From contig NC_073692.1 in assembly GCF_029784155.1 (NCBI RefSeq), forward strand, positions 320,101,726 through 320,165,725: DNA of 64,000 bases, given 5' to 3'. The position numbers and the translations under genes are program-made. This document shows, piece after piece, positions 36,863-46,785 of the stretch. The notes beneath the pieces were generated by a model. The model was not told the origin of the DNA and made no database searches. It saw only the letters and a list, made by a program, of their open reading frames with translations. Positions within the stretch are counted from its first letter, which is position 1; every line of letters begins with the position of its first letter. The DNA is from Uranotaenia lowii (lineage: Eukaryota; Arthropoda; Insecta; Diptera; Culicidae).

Positions 36863-39800
36863 ATAACGTGGTTTACCAGAAAACTGCCGTCATAAGGGAC
36901 GCTTCAGTTAATGCTTTCATCGATCTGGGCAGCGAGAGAACTATAATTGGAGAAGGAGTTGCGAGGAAACTACAACTTAACATTAAGCCCGATTCATCGA
37001 TTCTAAAGGCATTCGCCGGAGGAGAGTGCAGAGTACTGGGAACCACGACGGAAGCTATTCAAATTGACGGATTTACCAATCAAGTAGCGATTCTGATTGT
37101 TCCCGATTATGCAATGAAATATGAGCTCATGATAGGGGATGATTTCTTCCGACAAAGGGGTGTATCAGTTGAAAGGACAATGGATGGAGTAACGATACGG
37201 TACGAGCAACCAGTGGTTATGACCGTGCAGACTGGCGAACAAAGTATCTCTAAGAAACTTCTGACAGTGGACGACTTGCTCATCGAGGCTAGCGCTGCAC
37301 CTTTTTCTAAGCAACAGTTGGTTAAATTAGTCAATCAGTATCGCGATTGTTTTGCCATCAATACCAATGAAATTGGTTTCACTAAACTAGAAACAATGCA
37401 TATCCGCTTGAAGGAGGACAGGGTTATACGACACGTACCGTACCGAGTGGCGTATGGGCAACAAAAATATTTGCGCGACGAAATTGATGAGATGCTACGA
37501 AACGACATTATCGAGGAATCATCGTCGGAATTTGCAAGCCCAGTGGTCATTGTTCCGAAAAAAACTGGTGGCTTCCGCATGTGCGTGGACTATCGGATGC
37601 TAAACAGTATCGTCCAAAGAGAACACTTTCCGAATACGCGAGTCGAAGAAGAACTTCATCAGTTAACTGGAAAGACCGTTTTTACGTTGCTCGATATGAT
37701 GAGTGGTTATCTACAGATTGGCGTTGCTGAGGAATCCCGAAAGTATACGGCATTCGTCACTCCAGATGGTCACTACCAGTTCAAACGCGTCCCCTTTGGC
37801 TTGTCTAACTTGGTAAGTGTGTTCTGCAGAGCTATGAGTAAAGTTGTACGACCGTTAAGAGATCAAGGGATCTCCTTTTACATGGATGACGTTGTGATCG
37901 CTACCGAAACTGAAGAACAAAATCTGGCGTTATTGGAACGGTTCCTGATCGAGGTGGCGAAATCTGGAATGACATTAAAAGTAAGTAAATGTGAATTTTT
38001 CAAAAGGTCCATCGAATATCTGGGTCACATTGTCGCTGAAGGATGTGTTACGCCTGGGGAAACAAAAACCGGAGCAGTAGAAAAGGTTCCTGTCCCGACC
38101 GACGCTAGGACTGTACGCCAGTTTCTTGGACTCACCGGCTATTTCCGTCGTTTTGTTCAAAACTACGGTCAAATAGCAGCTCCTCTGACACGACTTACTG
38201 GCAAAGTATCATTCATTTGGGGAGAGACCGAACAGAGGGCATTTGAAAATCTAAAATTAGCGTTGACTCGACGACCAGTTTTGGCATTGTACGACCCAGC
38301 TCTACAACATCAGGTCCATTGTGATGCTAGTAGCTTCGGATTGGCAGGAATTCTGATTCAGATAAACCTCAAGAATCAAGCTCAACCTGTCATGTATTTC
38401 AGTAGAGCTACCACCGAAGTCGAATCTCGCTATCACAGCTATGAACTTGAGGCACTTGCAGTAGTAGAAAGCTTGAAAAAGTTTAGATATTACCTTCTGA
38501 ATAAGCACTTCGAAGTTTATACTGACTGTCAATCCCTAGCTCTGACAAAGGCTAAAAAAGAGCTCAACCATAGGATCGCCCGCTGGTGGATGTATACCCT
38601 ACAGTTCTCGTTCGATTTGAAGTTCCGATCCGGCAAGCAAATGGATCATGTGGACAGTCTCAGCAGGAACATAATGAGGGGGACTCAAGAAGTCGAACAG
38701 GTCTTGTCTGTAAATATAGATTGTTTCGACTGGGTCGCCGCACTTCAGTTGCAGGATGGTAAAATATGTAATGTGCGCAAGATGTTGGAAGGATTAGTAA
38801 AAGCAGAAAAAGATATAATAAAAAACTACCAATTAATAAATGGGCGAATATTTCGCATTACCAATGAAGGGCTGAAGTTTGTTGTACCCGCCACAGTCAG
38901 GTTCCATGTTGTAAAGTCGCTACATGATGACATGGGCCACCCAGGAGTCGATAAAACCACCGAATTGATAAAACAGGACTTTTGGTTCGAAGGCATGTCT
39001 GCATTCATCAAGCAATACATCAAATGCTGCATCGAGTGCGCCGCCAGCAAACGAGGTTTAGACGAGACACGATACCAAATCCATGCTCATCTGAAGGAAC
39101 CGATTCCGTTCTGGGTCGTCCACATTGATTACTGCGGTCCATTTCCTAGAAGTAAACGCCAAAATACACAGGTACTGGCTGTCGTTGATGCTTTCACAAG
39201 ATTTGTTATCTTGAGACCAACTCGAAGCTGCAGCACCACCGGAGTGATATCGGTTCTCAACGAAATATCTCAGTACTTTGGAATACCAAAAATCGTTGTA
39301 TCCGATAGGGGAGCCGCATTCACGTCAAAGGCATTCACAGAATTTTGCGGAGAACGAGATATTAAACACTCACTCATAGCTGCCAAAACGCCCAGGGGAA
39401 ACGGCCAGGTCGAGCGATGTTTCCAATTTGTCACCAGTGTACTGAAATGTTTTGCTACGGGGAAAGATGAACGCGAATGGGACACAAATTTACCTGCTGT
39501 TCAATGGGCTATGAACACAATGAAAAACCGTACGACTGGAGAAAGCCCACAAGTCATACTTTTGGGTTATCGTCCCAGAAACGTGTTAAATAATAAGTTG
39601 TTACTTGCCCTTCGAGACGAATCAGATTTAACCGATGAGATCGAATCACTACCCGACATCAGGCAAAAGGCGCTAGAACAGATGACACGAAACGCCGAGA
39701 AACAAGCGGCGCGTCACAACATAACCCACAAGGCTCCACTGACTTACAACGAGGGAGATTTAGTTTTATTGCGCTTTGAGCCTCCAGCAGACGGCAGTTC

Positions 39801-40032
39801 CAGGAAGTTAATGCCTCGATTCCGGGGTCCTTACATAATTCATAAGGTTCTTGAAGCAGACCGCTATGTCGTGAAAGACACTCCTTCGACTCAGGTTACA
39901 CAAAAGCCCTTCGAGTCGGTATACGCTGCAGACAAAATAAAGCCTTGGGGTCAGCCACCGGAGGATGATTTCCCTGATGTCGAAGAGGACGAAGAGGAGT
40001 CAACTGATGCTGATAAACAAAACCCGCTTTAA
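36766..40032 (+). CDS. pol: Pol polyprotein (protease, RT, RNase H, integrase)
   Basis: An open frame of 1088 codons in the -1 frame relative to gag; the first ATG lies inside the gag zinc knuckle and is probably not the real start. The protease active site reads FIDLGS (DLG at residues 53-55), where DTG or DSG is usual. The reverse transcriptase has FTLLDMMSGY, VPFGLSN and the catalytic YMDD at residues 372-375. RNase H has HCDASS (Asp near 520), ELEALAVVESLKKFRYYL and TDCQSLA. The integrase has an HHCC zinc site (HDDMGH near 720, then CCIEC) and a D,D35E triad at residues 788, 847 and 883, then a GPY motif near 1021. Domain order PR-RT-RH-IN is that of Ty3/gypsy. No stops or shifts are seen, so the copy may be active. 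There is no env downstream. Confidence 0.95.
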   Translation: MLHLPFRKSLGSKMPRAQGFSISGGIKPHHQINNVVYQKTAVIRDASVNAFIDLGSERTIIGEGVARKLQLNIKPDSSILKAFAGGECRVLGTTTEAIQIDGFTNQVAILIVPDYAMKYELMIGDDFFRQRGVSVERTMDGVTIRYEQPVVMTVQTGEQSISKKLLTVDDLLIEASAAPFSKQQLVKLVNQYRDCFAINTNEIGFTKLETMHIRLKEDRVIRHVPYRVAYGQQKYLRDEIDEMLRNDIIEESSSEFASPVVIVPKKTGGFRMCVDYRMLNSIVQREHFPNTRVEEELHQLTGKTVFTLLDMMSGYLQIGVAEESRKYTAFVTPDGHYQFKRVPFGLSNLVSVFCRAMSKVVRPLRDQGISFYMDDVVIATETEEQNLALLERFLIEVAKSGMTLKVSKCEFFKRSIEYLGHIVAEGCVTPGETKTGAVEKVPVPTDARTVRQFLGLTGYFRRFVQNYGQIAAPLTRLTGKVSFIWGETEQRAFENLKLALTRRPVLALYDPALQHQVHCDASSFGLAGILIQINLKNQAQPVMYFSRATTEVESRYHSYELEALAVVESLKKFRYYLLNKHFEVYTDCQSLALTKAKKELNHRIARWWMYTLQFSFDLKFRSGKQMDHVDSLSRNIMRGTQEVEQVLSVNIDCFDWVAALQLQDGKICNVRKMLEGLVKAEKDIIKNYQLINGRIFRITNEGLKFVVPATVRFHVVKSLHDDMGHPGVDKTTELIKQDFWFEGMSAFIKQYIKCCIECAASKRGLDETRYQIHAHLKEPIPFWVVHIDYCGPFPRSKRQNTQVLAVVDAFTRFVILRPTRSCSTTGVISVLNEISQYFGIPKIVVSDRGAAFTSKAFTEFCGERDIKHSLIAAKTPRGNGQVERCFQFVTSVLKCFATGKDEREWDTNLPAVQWAMNTMKNRTTGESPQVILLGYRPRNVLNNKLLLALRDESDLTDEIESLPDIRQKALEQMTRNAEKQAARHNITHKAPLTYNEGDLVLLRFEPPADGSSRKLMPRFRGPYIIHKVLEADRYVVKDTPSTQVTQKPFESVYAADKIKPWGQPPEDDFPDVEEDEEESTDADKQNPL

Positions 40033-41069
40033 AATTATTTTCGAATCTGAAAGAATAAAAAAAAAATTATTAAAACAGAGAATTATTTTCTTTACTTTAC
40101 GATACAGAGAGCAATTCACATAATAATCTTTTCACTTATGGTTTTTTTGGCTCTTCAATTGGTAGATTGCTGCGATGTGACGACGAAGGAAGGAAAATCA
40201 GAGAATAAGCTTACAGAATTTGAATGTTTAGCTGTAAAAAATGAAATGTTTGATTAAATCAGATAATAAATGCATTACCTTGACGACATAAGGTCGAAAC
40301 ACTCAGTTTTCACTTCAGCTCCTTTTCTTTTATTTATGATTTTAGCTCATCAGTTGTTAGCTTGCTGTGATTCTTTGGCGAAAAACGAGAATGTGAAAGA
40401 GGAAATTTTCTCCATGGTACTATGGAAACCTTTAACTTATTTGTTTTGGTTCTCGACGATCATTAATGTGAATCATTATCATTAGAGGAAATGATTGCTA
40501 TGATGGCTGCGTGCCTAAGGTTGCGCGTGTTTCGTATTGCATGCAACTTGAATAAGTAAAGATTGCTTAGATTTTTTTTATGAATTAACCGAGATGCGAG
40601 AATGGAATCTCGTAAATAATAATTATATAGGTGAAAAATACTCAAAAATATTTCAAAATCCGAATCTGATCCACTAGAGTCGTTCGTTGAGATTAAAAGT
40701 GGATAGTATAAAGAGTGTTGGATTAAATAACTTGAAGGAAACAAGCACAGTAAAAAAAAGAGATAAAATATTGAAAAATAGTTAAATGAAGTTACTAGAA
40801 AATTACGAAGGATTGTGATACCGATAAATGAGTAAGTAACGGATCTTTGTGAGTTACTACATAACCAAAACTATTGAAATTCTTAAGAAAAATATTGATT
40901 GACGAGAGTAACGGTTCTTTGTGAGTTACTCAAACAAAGAGAATTGTAAATTCTGAATGAAACCAGACAGGTAACGGAACTTTGAGAGTTACCGTAGGCG
41001 ATGACAATGGAACGTGGTGAATTGTCTACAGGCCGGATCTCCGAGACGGAGATAGACAGGACGGCCGAA
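40033..41069 (+). other. LTR retrotransposon 3' non-coding region
   Basis: About 1 kb between pol and the 3' LTR without an env-like ORF. Three hairpin-forming repeats occur at 40836-40992. A purine-rich stretch (GACGGAGATAGACAGGACGG) just before the LTR may be the polypurine tract, but it is impure. Confidence 0.7.
40836..40992 (+). repeat. Three spaced hairpin repeats before the 3' LTR
   Basis: The 22-bp motif GTAACGGnnCTTTGnGAGTTAC occurs at 40836-40857, 40908-40929 and 40971-40992. Each copy can pair GTAAC with GTTAC to form a small hairpin, and spacing is 72 and 63 bp. Spacer sequences are not conserved. In an RNA genome these could act as structural or protein-binding elements; that role is inferred. 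Confidence 0.7.
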
Positions 41070-41318
41070 TGTAAGCCTATACAATTATTAGTCTCAAGGC
41101 CAATGGAGACTGGGTGCATCATGCACATCCCTATGCTGTGTGCTAGCTAGTCGAGTCTGTAGTCCGTATGCTAAGTCATCGTATGGGCTACCATCACTTC
41201 TCTCAATTTTCTCGGACAGGTAGTCTCAGTTATAGTGTCCAGTGGTAGAGATGTGTTTGGAAAAGGCCGGGGCTCGGCTAGTTCGGCAAAGTGAATTAAT
41301 AAAGGAATTTGCTCTACA
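41070..41318 (+). repeat. 3' LTR
   Basis: 249 bp, TG...CA, identical by eye to the 5' LTR except for one base in GACAGGTAGTC near 41221. AATAAAG about 20 bp before the end is the likely poly(A) signal for the element. Confidence 0.93.
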
Positions 41319-43629
41319 AAAATATTAACCAAAAGAATAATGGCAGCTTTCCCAAGTTTTATGAGAGTGTGATGCTTCACGAGGCTTCATTTTTTTTTGA
41401 ACGCAACACTTTACTTGTTGAAGCTTATTCTGACTCTCGAATTGTAAGTCCGTTAGTTTTTATTGTACTTAAAATTTAGTTCTCTTTTTTTCTTAATACT
41501 AATACTTTTCTTTGGTAAAAAAACCTAATTCATGCAGATACCTAAATTTTTGTGCAATTCCGTCATTCGTATTTACAATCACAGATGGCGCCATGCTGAG
41601 ATACGGCATAGGTCTGGTAGATCTGATGCAAATCCCAATAATGGCTAGTACATTTTATTATTTTATGTATGACCCAAAACAGATTTCAATTAGTGACTCC
41701 AATGTTGCATTCCTCTAGCTATGCCGCTCTACAAATCAAATCTACAGACAATACTGCACCACATAAACTTCCCTTCGAAAGACGTCTTGTGAACGTTAGC
41801 CCATTCAAAGGTTCCCAACTAATTAACAGGACCATTCCACGGCTATTAGGTTCAGGCGCGAATTGATTGTCCGCCCTTAAGGGCGTTGAAATCGAATTAC
41901 CTCCATGTCATTGAGGGGTAAAATAAGATTCACACTGAAAAAAAGAGAGAGCGTTTTCTGCTAGTGAACAGAGAAAAAAAACAGATCGGACACGGGTCGT
42001 TGCAGTCTCTTAACCCGCTGCTAATCGTCGTGGCACAATCGAAATCGAAATCGAAACTTTTCACGCCTTTCTCGAATTTGAATTCGTCTCGTGTAGGTAT
42101 CAAGTGTCGCGCACCTAATCCTTCTCCTTCGGTCACCAAAATCGAACGAACGTGGAAGGTGGAAGTCCTCTAGCTCTAGCAGCACCAGAAATCAATTCCG
42201 TGAACTCGACCGTTCCGTATCTTTGACATTTTCGCAGCGCTCCGTTTTACGGCTGTTAAAATCGGCAGAAACCCCACAACCTCCAGCTTATTTAGTCAGA
42301 TGCAACCGGAAAGGCCACCTGCAGGGTAGATTTCTATTAGGTTAGCTCAGCGCATTGAACTGCAGAGCACAGAATTGGGGAGGTTTCCAATTCATCCTAA
42401 TTCAATATGCATTTTCTGTTTCTACGTTGTTGTCGCTGCAGTGATATGCGTTTTTTCTCTCTTGATGTTTATCGTCTTCTTCGACTAAGCGCAGTCGATG
42501 AATTTTAATTCTTTGTGCAAAAAAAAGCCTTTTCGCGGATCCCAGAGTTTCTAGTTTTGTCACTGCTAGTCGCCAAAGAAATTTTGTCCGCTAAAGGATC
42601 GGCTTAAAACCGAACGCACATCTATCAATGTTAGGATTTTTGTTTCTTTGGAGATTTATTTAACGTAAAGGCGCACATCTTTCAAGGATATAATGGCTTG
42701 CATCTTACAAATGTTGAAACTACCTCTCCACAGAAAGCTTACTACATAAATAACAGACCATTTTTTTGTTTTAATAACAAAAGTTTCAAAAGTAAAAAAA
42801 AATAAAATCCAACCTTCTAACAAGCATTTCTAAGAACTTATTGAAGAGATGCGATGAAAGATATGCAGAAGATAAATAAAATTTGATAAAAACAAACAAT
42901 GATCGGAAAATCGCTCAAGAAAAGCAATCAGGAATGGTTTCTAGCTAGAATGATGCTTCCTCCGAGTGCTGTGATACGCACGTGGTAAAAGTACCCATTG
43001 AATATATGTCGAAAATCAACACTAACTTGATACAAGAAGATATACCATGCCCCACCGGCGGCTACCGTTGCTATTCGTCACGTGGCTAATCGACGGTGAT
43101 CGACATACTTGGTGATACATTTTGAACGTCGCTCCCTCAATCATTCCCGAACGTCTATCCTCGCATCATTGTTGATAATGCTCGTTATTGATAGACGATC
43201 ATTAATGTTTCAAAAGGAAAAATCTGAATAAATACCAGGACCACATGTTCAAAAAAACTGTAGCACATACTGGACAGTTCATTGCGGTTACCTAGTCATG
43301 ATTTTGTCCTTCTAGGCAAAGCGAAAAATAAAAAATCATCTGATAGCCTACATAGATCGCTCAGAACTGATACATATCAGTTATGATCCTAAAAGTTGAA
43401 AGTCGTCAAGGGAAGGAAATCAGCATCGAGACGTTCGTTGCTGATAGTCTGCGTCCTTTTTTACCTCATCATGTATCGCAAAAGTGTTTCAAATACGGAA
43501 GCGTCGTTGTCATGCATGATTGTTTGTATGATTTGGTTGAAGAAGGAAAATTTGACTGCTTTGATTTTTTGGCTCTGAATGTAGTCAAGCATGGCTCGGT
43601 GAAAATGATTGATTTTCGGAAGTTTGAAA
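41319..43629. other. Unassigned intergenic sequence
   Basis: No gene was recognised. A perfect 14-bp palindrome CGCCCTTAAGGGCG lies at 41872-41885. Parts (about 41960-42400 and 42960-43200) are less AT-rich and lack TE hallmarks, so they may be host regulatory DNA; this rests on composition alone. The last part (about 43500-43629) begins to resemble the minisatellite that follows. Confidence 0.35.
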
Positions 43630-45520
43630 ACAAAAGTTGCAGATTATTTATGCTGCTGCTGATTGTTTGTTTTGATTTGGCCTTCCGGTGTATAAAAAAT
43701 AGTTTTTGTTTGGCCATCCAGGATAAAATACCGATTGACTTAAAAACCGCAGAATTTTAAGGCTGCTGCTGTTGATGGTTTTTTTTTTGGGATTTGGCCT
43801 TCCGGTTGATAAAAACGGATTGGCTTAGGAAAAGCAGATTTTAAGGCTGCTGCTGTGGATTTTTTCGTTTTGATTTGGCTTTCCGGTGAATTGAGACGGT
43901 TTGACTAAGAAAGCGCAGATTTTTAGGGCTGCTGCTTTGAATTGTTTGTATTGATTTGGGTTGCCGGTGGAAAAAGATTATTTGGCTTAGAAAGCGCAGA
44001 TTTTGAAGGCTGCTGCTGATGGATTGTTTGTATTGATTTGGCCTTCCGATGGAAAAAGGTGGTTTGGCTAAGGAAGCGCAGATTTTTAAGGCTGCTGCTG
44101 TTGATGGTTTTTGTGATTTGGCCATCCGGTGGAAAAAAGGCGGTTTGGCTTAGAAAGCACAGATATTTAAGTCTGCTGCTGATTTTTTGATTTGGCCTTT
44201 CGTTTGATAAAGACGAATTGGCTTAGGAAGCGCAAAATTTAAGGCTGCTGGTATTTGATTGATTTGATTTGGCCTTCTAGTGGATAAAGACGGAATTGGC
44301 TTAGGAAGCGCAGATCTTTAAGGCTGTTGCTGTGGATTTTTGGTTTTGATTTGGCCTTCCGGTGGAAGAAGACGTTTTTGTTTAGGAAACGCAGATTTTA
44401 AGGGCAGCTGCTGATGGATTAATTTGATTTGGCCTTCCGGTGGATAAAGACGGAATTGGCTTAGAAAGTGCAGATCTTTAAACCTGCTACTGTGGATGGT
44501 TTGTTTTCATTTGGCCTGACGGTGGAAAAAGACGGATTGGCTTGGAAAGCGCAGATTTTGCGAGCTGCTGGTGTTGATAATTTTTTTTTATATTTGGCCT
44601 TCTGGTGGATAAAAACGGTTTGGCTTAGATAGTGCAGATTTTTAAGACTGCTACTGCTGATTGTTTGGTTTGATTTGGCTTTCCGGTGGATAAAGACGGA
44701 TTGCCTTAGAAAGCGCAGATTTCTCAGGCTGCTGCTGATGAATTGTTGTTTTAATTTGGCTTTTCGGTGGAAGAAGGGATTTTTATTTATGAACTCACAT
44801 TTTTAAAGCTGCTGCTGATGGATTAATTTGATTTGGCCTTCCAGTGGATAAAGACGGAATTGGCTTGGCAAATGCAGATCTTCAAGGCTGCTGCTGTGGA
44901 TTGTTTGTTTTCATTTGCCCTTCTGATGGATAAAGGCGGAATTGGCTCACGAAACGCAGATCCTACAGACTGTTGCTGTGGATTTGTTGCTTTGATTTGA
45001 CTTTCCGGTTGAAAAGACGGATCGGCTTAGAGAGCGCAGATTTTTAAGGCTTCCGCGGCTGATTGTATTTTTGATGTGGCCGTCCGGTGAAAATATCGTT
45101 TTTGTTCATGAAGCGCAAATTTTCGAGGCTACTGCTGTTTGATTGATTTGATTTGGCCATCCGCTGGATGAAGACGGAATTGGCTTTGGAAGCGGAGATC
45201 TTTGAGGCTACTGCAGTGGATTTTTTTAATTGGCTTTCGGGTTTTAAAAGACGGATTGGCTTAGAAAGCGCAGATTTTTTAGGCTTCCGCTGCCGATTGT
45301 TTGTTTTGATTTGGCCTTTCGATGGAAAAAGACGAATTGACATAGAAAGCGCAGATATTTAAGTTTGCTGCTGATTTATTGATTTGGCATTCCAGTGGAA
45401 AAAGACATTATTGATTAGGAAGCGCACGTTTTGATTTGGCTCTCCGGATAAAAAGACACATTGGTTTAGGAAGCGCAGATTTTTAAGGCTGTTGCTGCTA
45501 ATTGTTTGTTTTGATTAGCG
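43630..45520. repeat. Minisatellite, period about 80 bp, roughly 22 units
   Basis: Units carry, in order, GGCTGCTGCTG, GATTGTTTG, TTTTGATTTGGCCTTCCGG, TGGATAAAGACGG, ATTGGCTTAG and AAGCGCAGATTTTT. Unit length varies from about 76 to 86 bp and units differ by point changes and small gaps, so the array is not freshly amplified. On the minus strand some runs of units keep a reading frame, for example 43841-44125 with 27-residue repeats containing NLRFLSQ and FFHRKAKSK. Frames break between blocks, so I do not call a gene. Confidence 0.85.
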
Positions 45521-46542
45521 CCACTATCTTTAGAGTAAGCGATATCGTACTGTGGACTGTATGCTAATGTCATCATTCCAAATAAACAACCATTTAACAG
45601 CCCTTTTTTCTCTTCTCATTCCAGGTTTGTCAACAATCCACCGTTATTCAATCGCAATATTTACGTTCGTGTCAATTTTCGACAATCAAACTAGTAGGTA
45701 CAGCTAAAGTAATTCTAAATCGTTGAAACCATGTTCTACAAAACTCCCATATTCCAACGAAAAACTGGCTCAAAATAGGCTGAAATCTAGCTCCAAACGC
45801 CAGCACGTGTAGCTACACCATAACAAGAAAAAAAAACAGATCCCAATCAAGATCCCTAACTAATGTTTAGCTTGAATTTCGTCATCTTTCACCGGGCCGG
45901 GCTGAATCCAGTTCGGTTATTGTGGATCGGTTCAAACCGGCAAAATCGAAGAACTCACGCGAAAGACTTGTTTTGCTTTTTCGGCCGCAGCGACTTACCT
46001 ATTGGCCACGCGATATTTTTATAGCTCTACTGGCGTCGTAGTCGTCATCGAAATTGTTCCAAACTAGGACTATCGTTCCCAACGATCGGACAGAGGAGCT
46101 TTTTGCTTTTTCAGTGAGCTTCCAATACGGTTTATTCGCGTTAGATATGTGGGTTTGTTTTTATTATTTTTCTATAAATAAACAACTGTCAGGAACCTGG
46201 AGGCAAAACATATTTCATCATTTTTGGTGGTGTCAGTTTTGAAACATACTTTATGATCCCTGTTGGGTGACAGTTCCAGTTTACTGTCATAAATTTAGTC
46301 TATCGGCTATTTTCACCCAAATATTTTGGGACAGGTAACATTTGATCACATTTCGTAGAGTTAGTTCAGAAAATAAAAAAAAAAGTTTTTAGTTTTACCA
46401 ATATGTTATTGACGGCTTTTTTGTTTCTTAAAATTTGATATATAGCTGACTTAAATCGACTTGGTAACCTGAATGAAAAGAAAATTTATTTTTGCCGGTT
46501 TAGATTCGTAATGATATGAAAACATCCGATGTTTTCTTCTTG
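45521..46542. other. Unassigned intergenic sequence
   Basis: It follows the minisatellite. An acceptor-like tract TTCTCATTCCAG occurs near 45614-45625, but no coding exon was recognised after it. Confidence 0.35.
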
Positions 46543-46544
46543 TA

Positions 46545-46783
46545 CACAGTAAACGAAAATTACCGAGTTCGGTAATTTTTTTACCGAAATCCTAACATGT
46601 GGAGTTCGTTAAACTGTTCGGTAATTTTTTCGGTAAAAAATAAACGAACATCGGTAAATCGATTCTTCATTTACCGAAGTTCGTTTATTTTTTACCGAAA
46701 AAATTACCGAACAGTTTAACGAACTCCACATGTTAGGATTTCGGTAAAAAAATTACCGAACTCGGTAATTTTCGTTTACTGTG
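46545..46783. mobile_element. Near-perfect hairpin MITE, 239 bp, TA target
   Basis: Two arms of about 105 bp are almost exact inverted copies around a short loop near 46655-46680. The ends are CACAGTAAACGAAAATTACC on both strands, flanked by TA at 46543-46544 and 46784-46785, as for Tc1/mariner-mobilised MITEs. The arms are themselves built from TTACCGA/TCGGTAA phrases, so smaller hairpins can form inside. The lack of arm divergence suggests a recent insertion or ongoing arm homogenisation. Confidence 0.9.
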
Positions 46784-46785
46784 TA

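Larger units (their letters stand above)
30927..41318 (+). mobile_element. Ty3/gypsy LTR retrotransposon with nested hAT cargo, 10.4 kb
   Basis: Two direct 249-bp LTRs (30927-31175 and 41070-41318) bound gag and pol ORFs in the same orientation. The flanks are AAAA on both sides, compatible with a 4-bp TSD but weak because of low complexity. By eye the LTRs differ at one position (C in the 5' copy, T in the 3' copy, in GACAGGYAGTC), and both coding ORFs are intact, so insertion should be recent. There is no env ORF. Without the 3.7-kb hAT cargo at 31556-35269 the element would be about 6.7 kb, a normal size. I could not assign a primer-binding site with confidence. Confidence 0.92.

Noticed and set aside
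40033..41069. An env gene downstream of pol
   Set aside because: Only short frames without signal peptide, furin site or transmembrane pattern are present.
41872..41885. Perfect palindrome CGCCCTTAAGGGCG as an operator
   Set aside because: A single 14-bp palindrome with no nearby gene is expected by chance in 64 kb of biased sequence or as a TE remnant.
43630..45520. CRISPR-like repeat array
   Set aside because: Units are about 80 bp with no conserved-repeat and unique-spacer pattern, and the sequence is eukaryotic.
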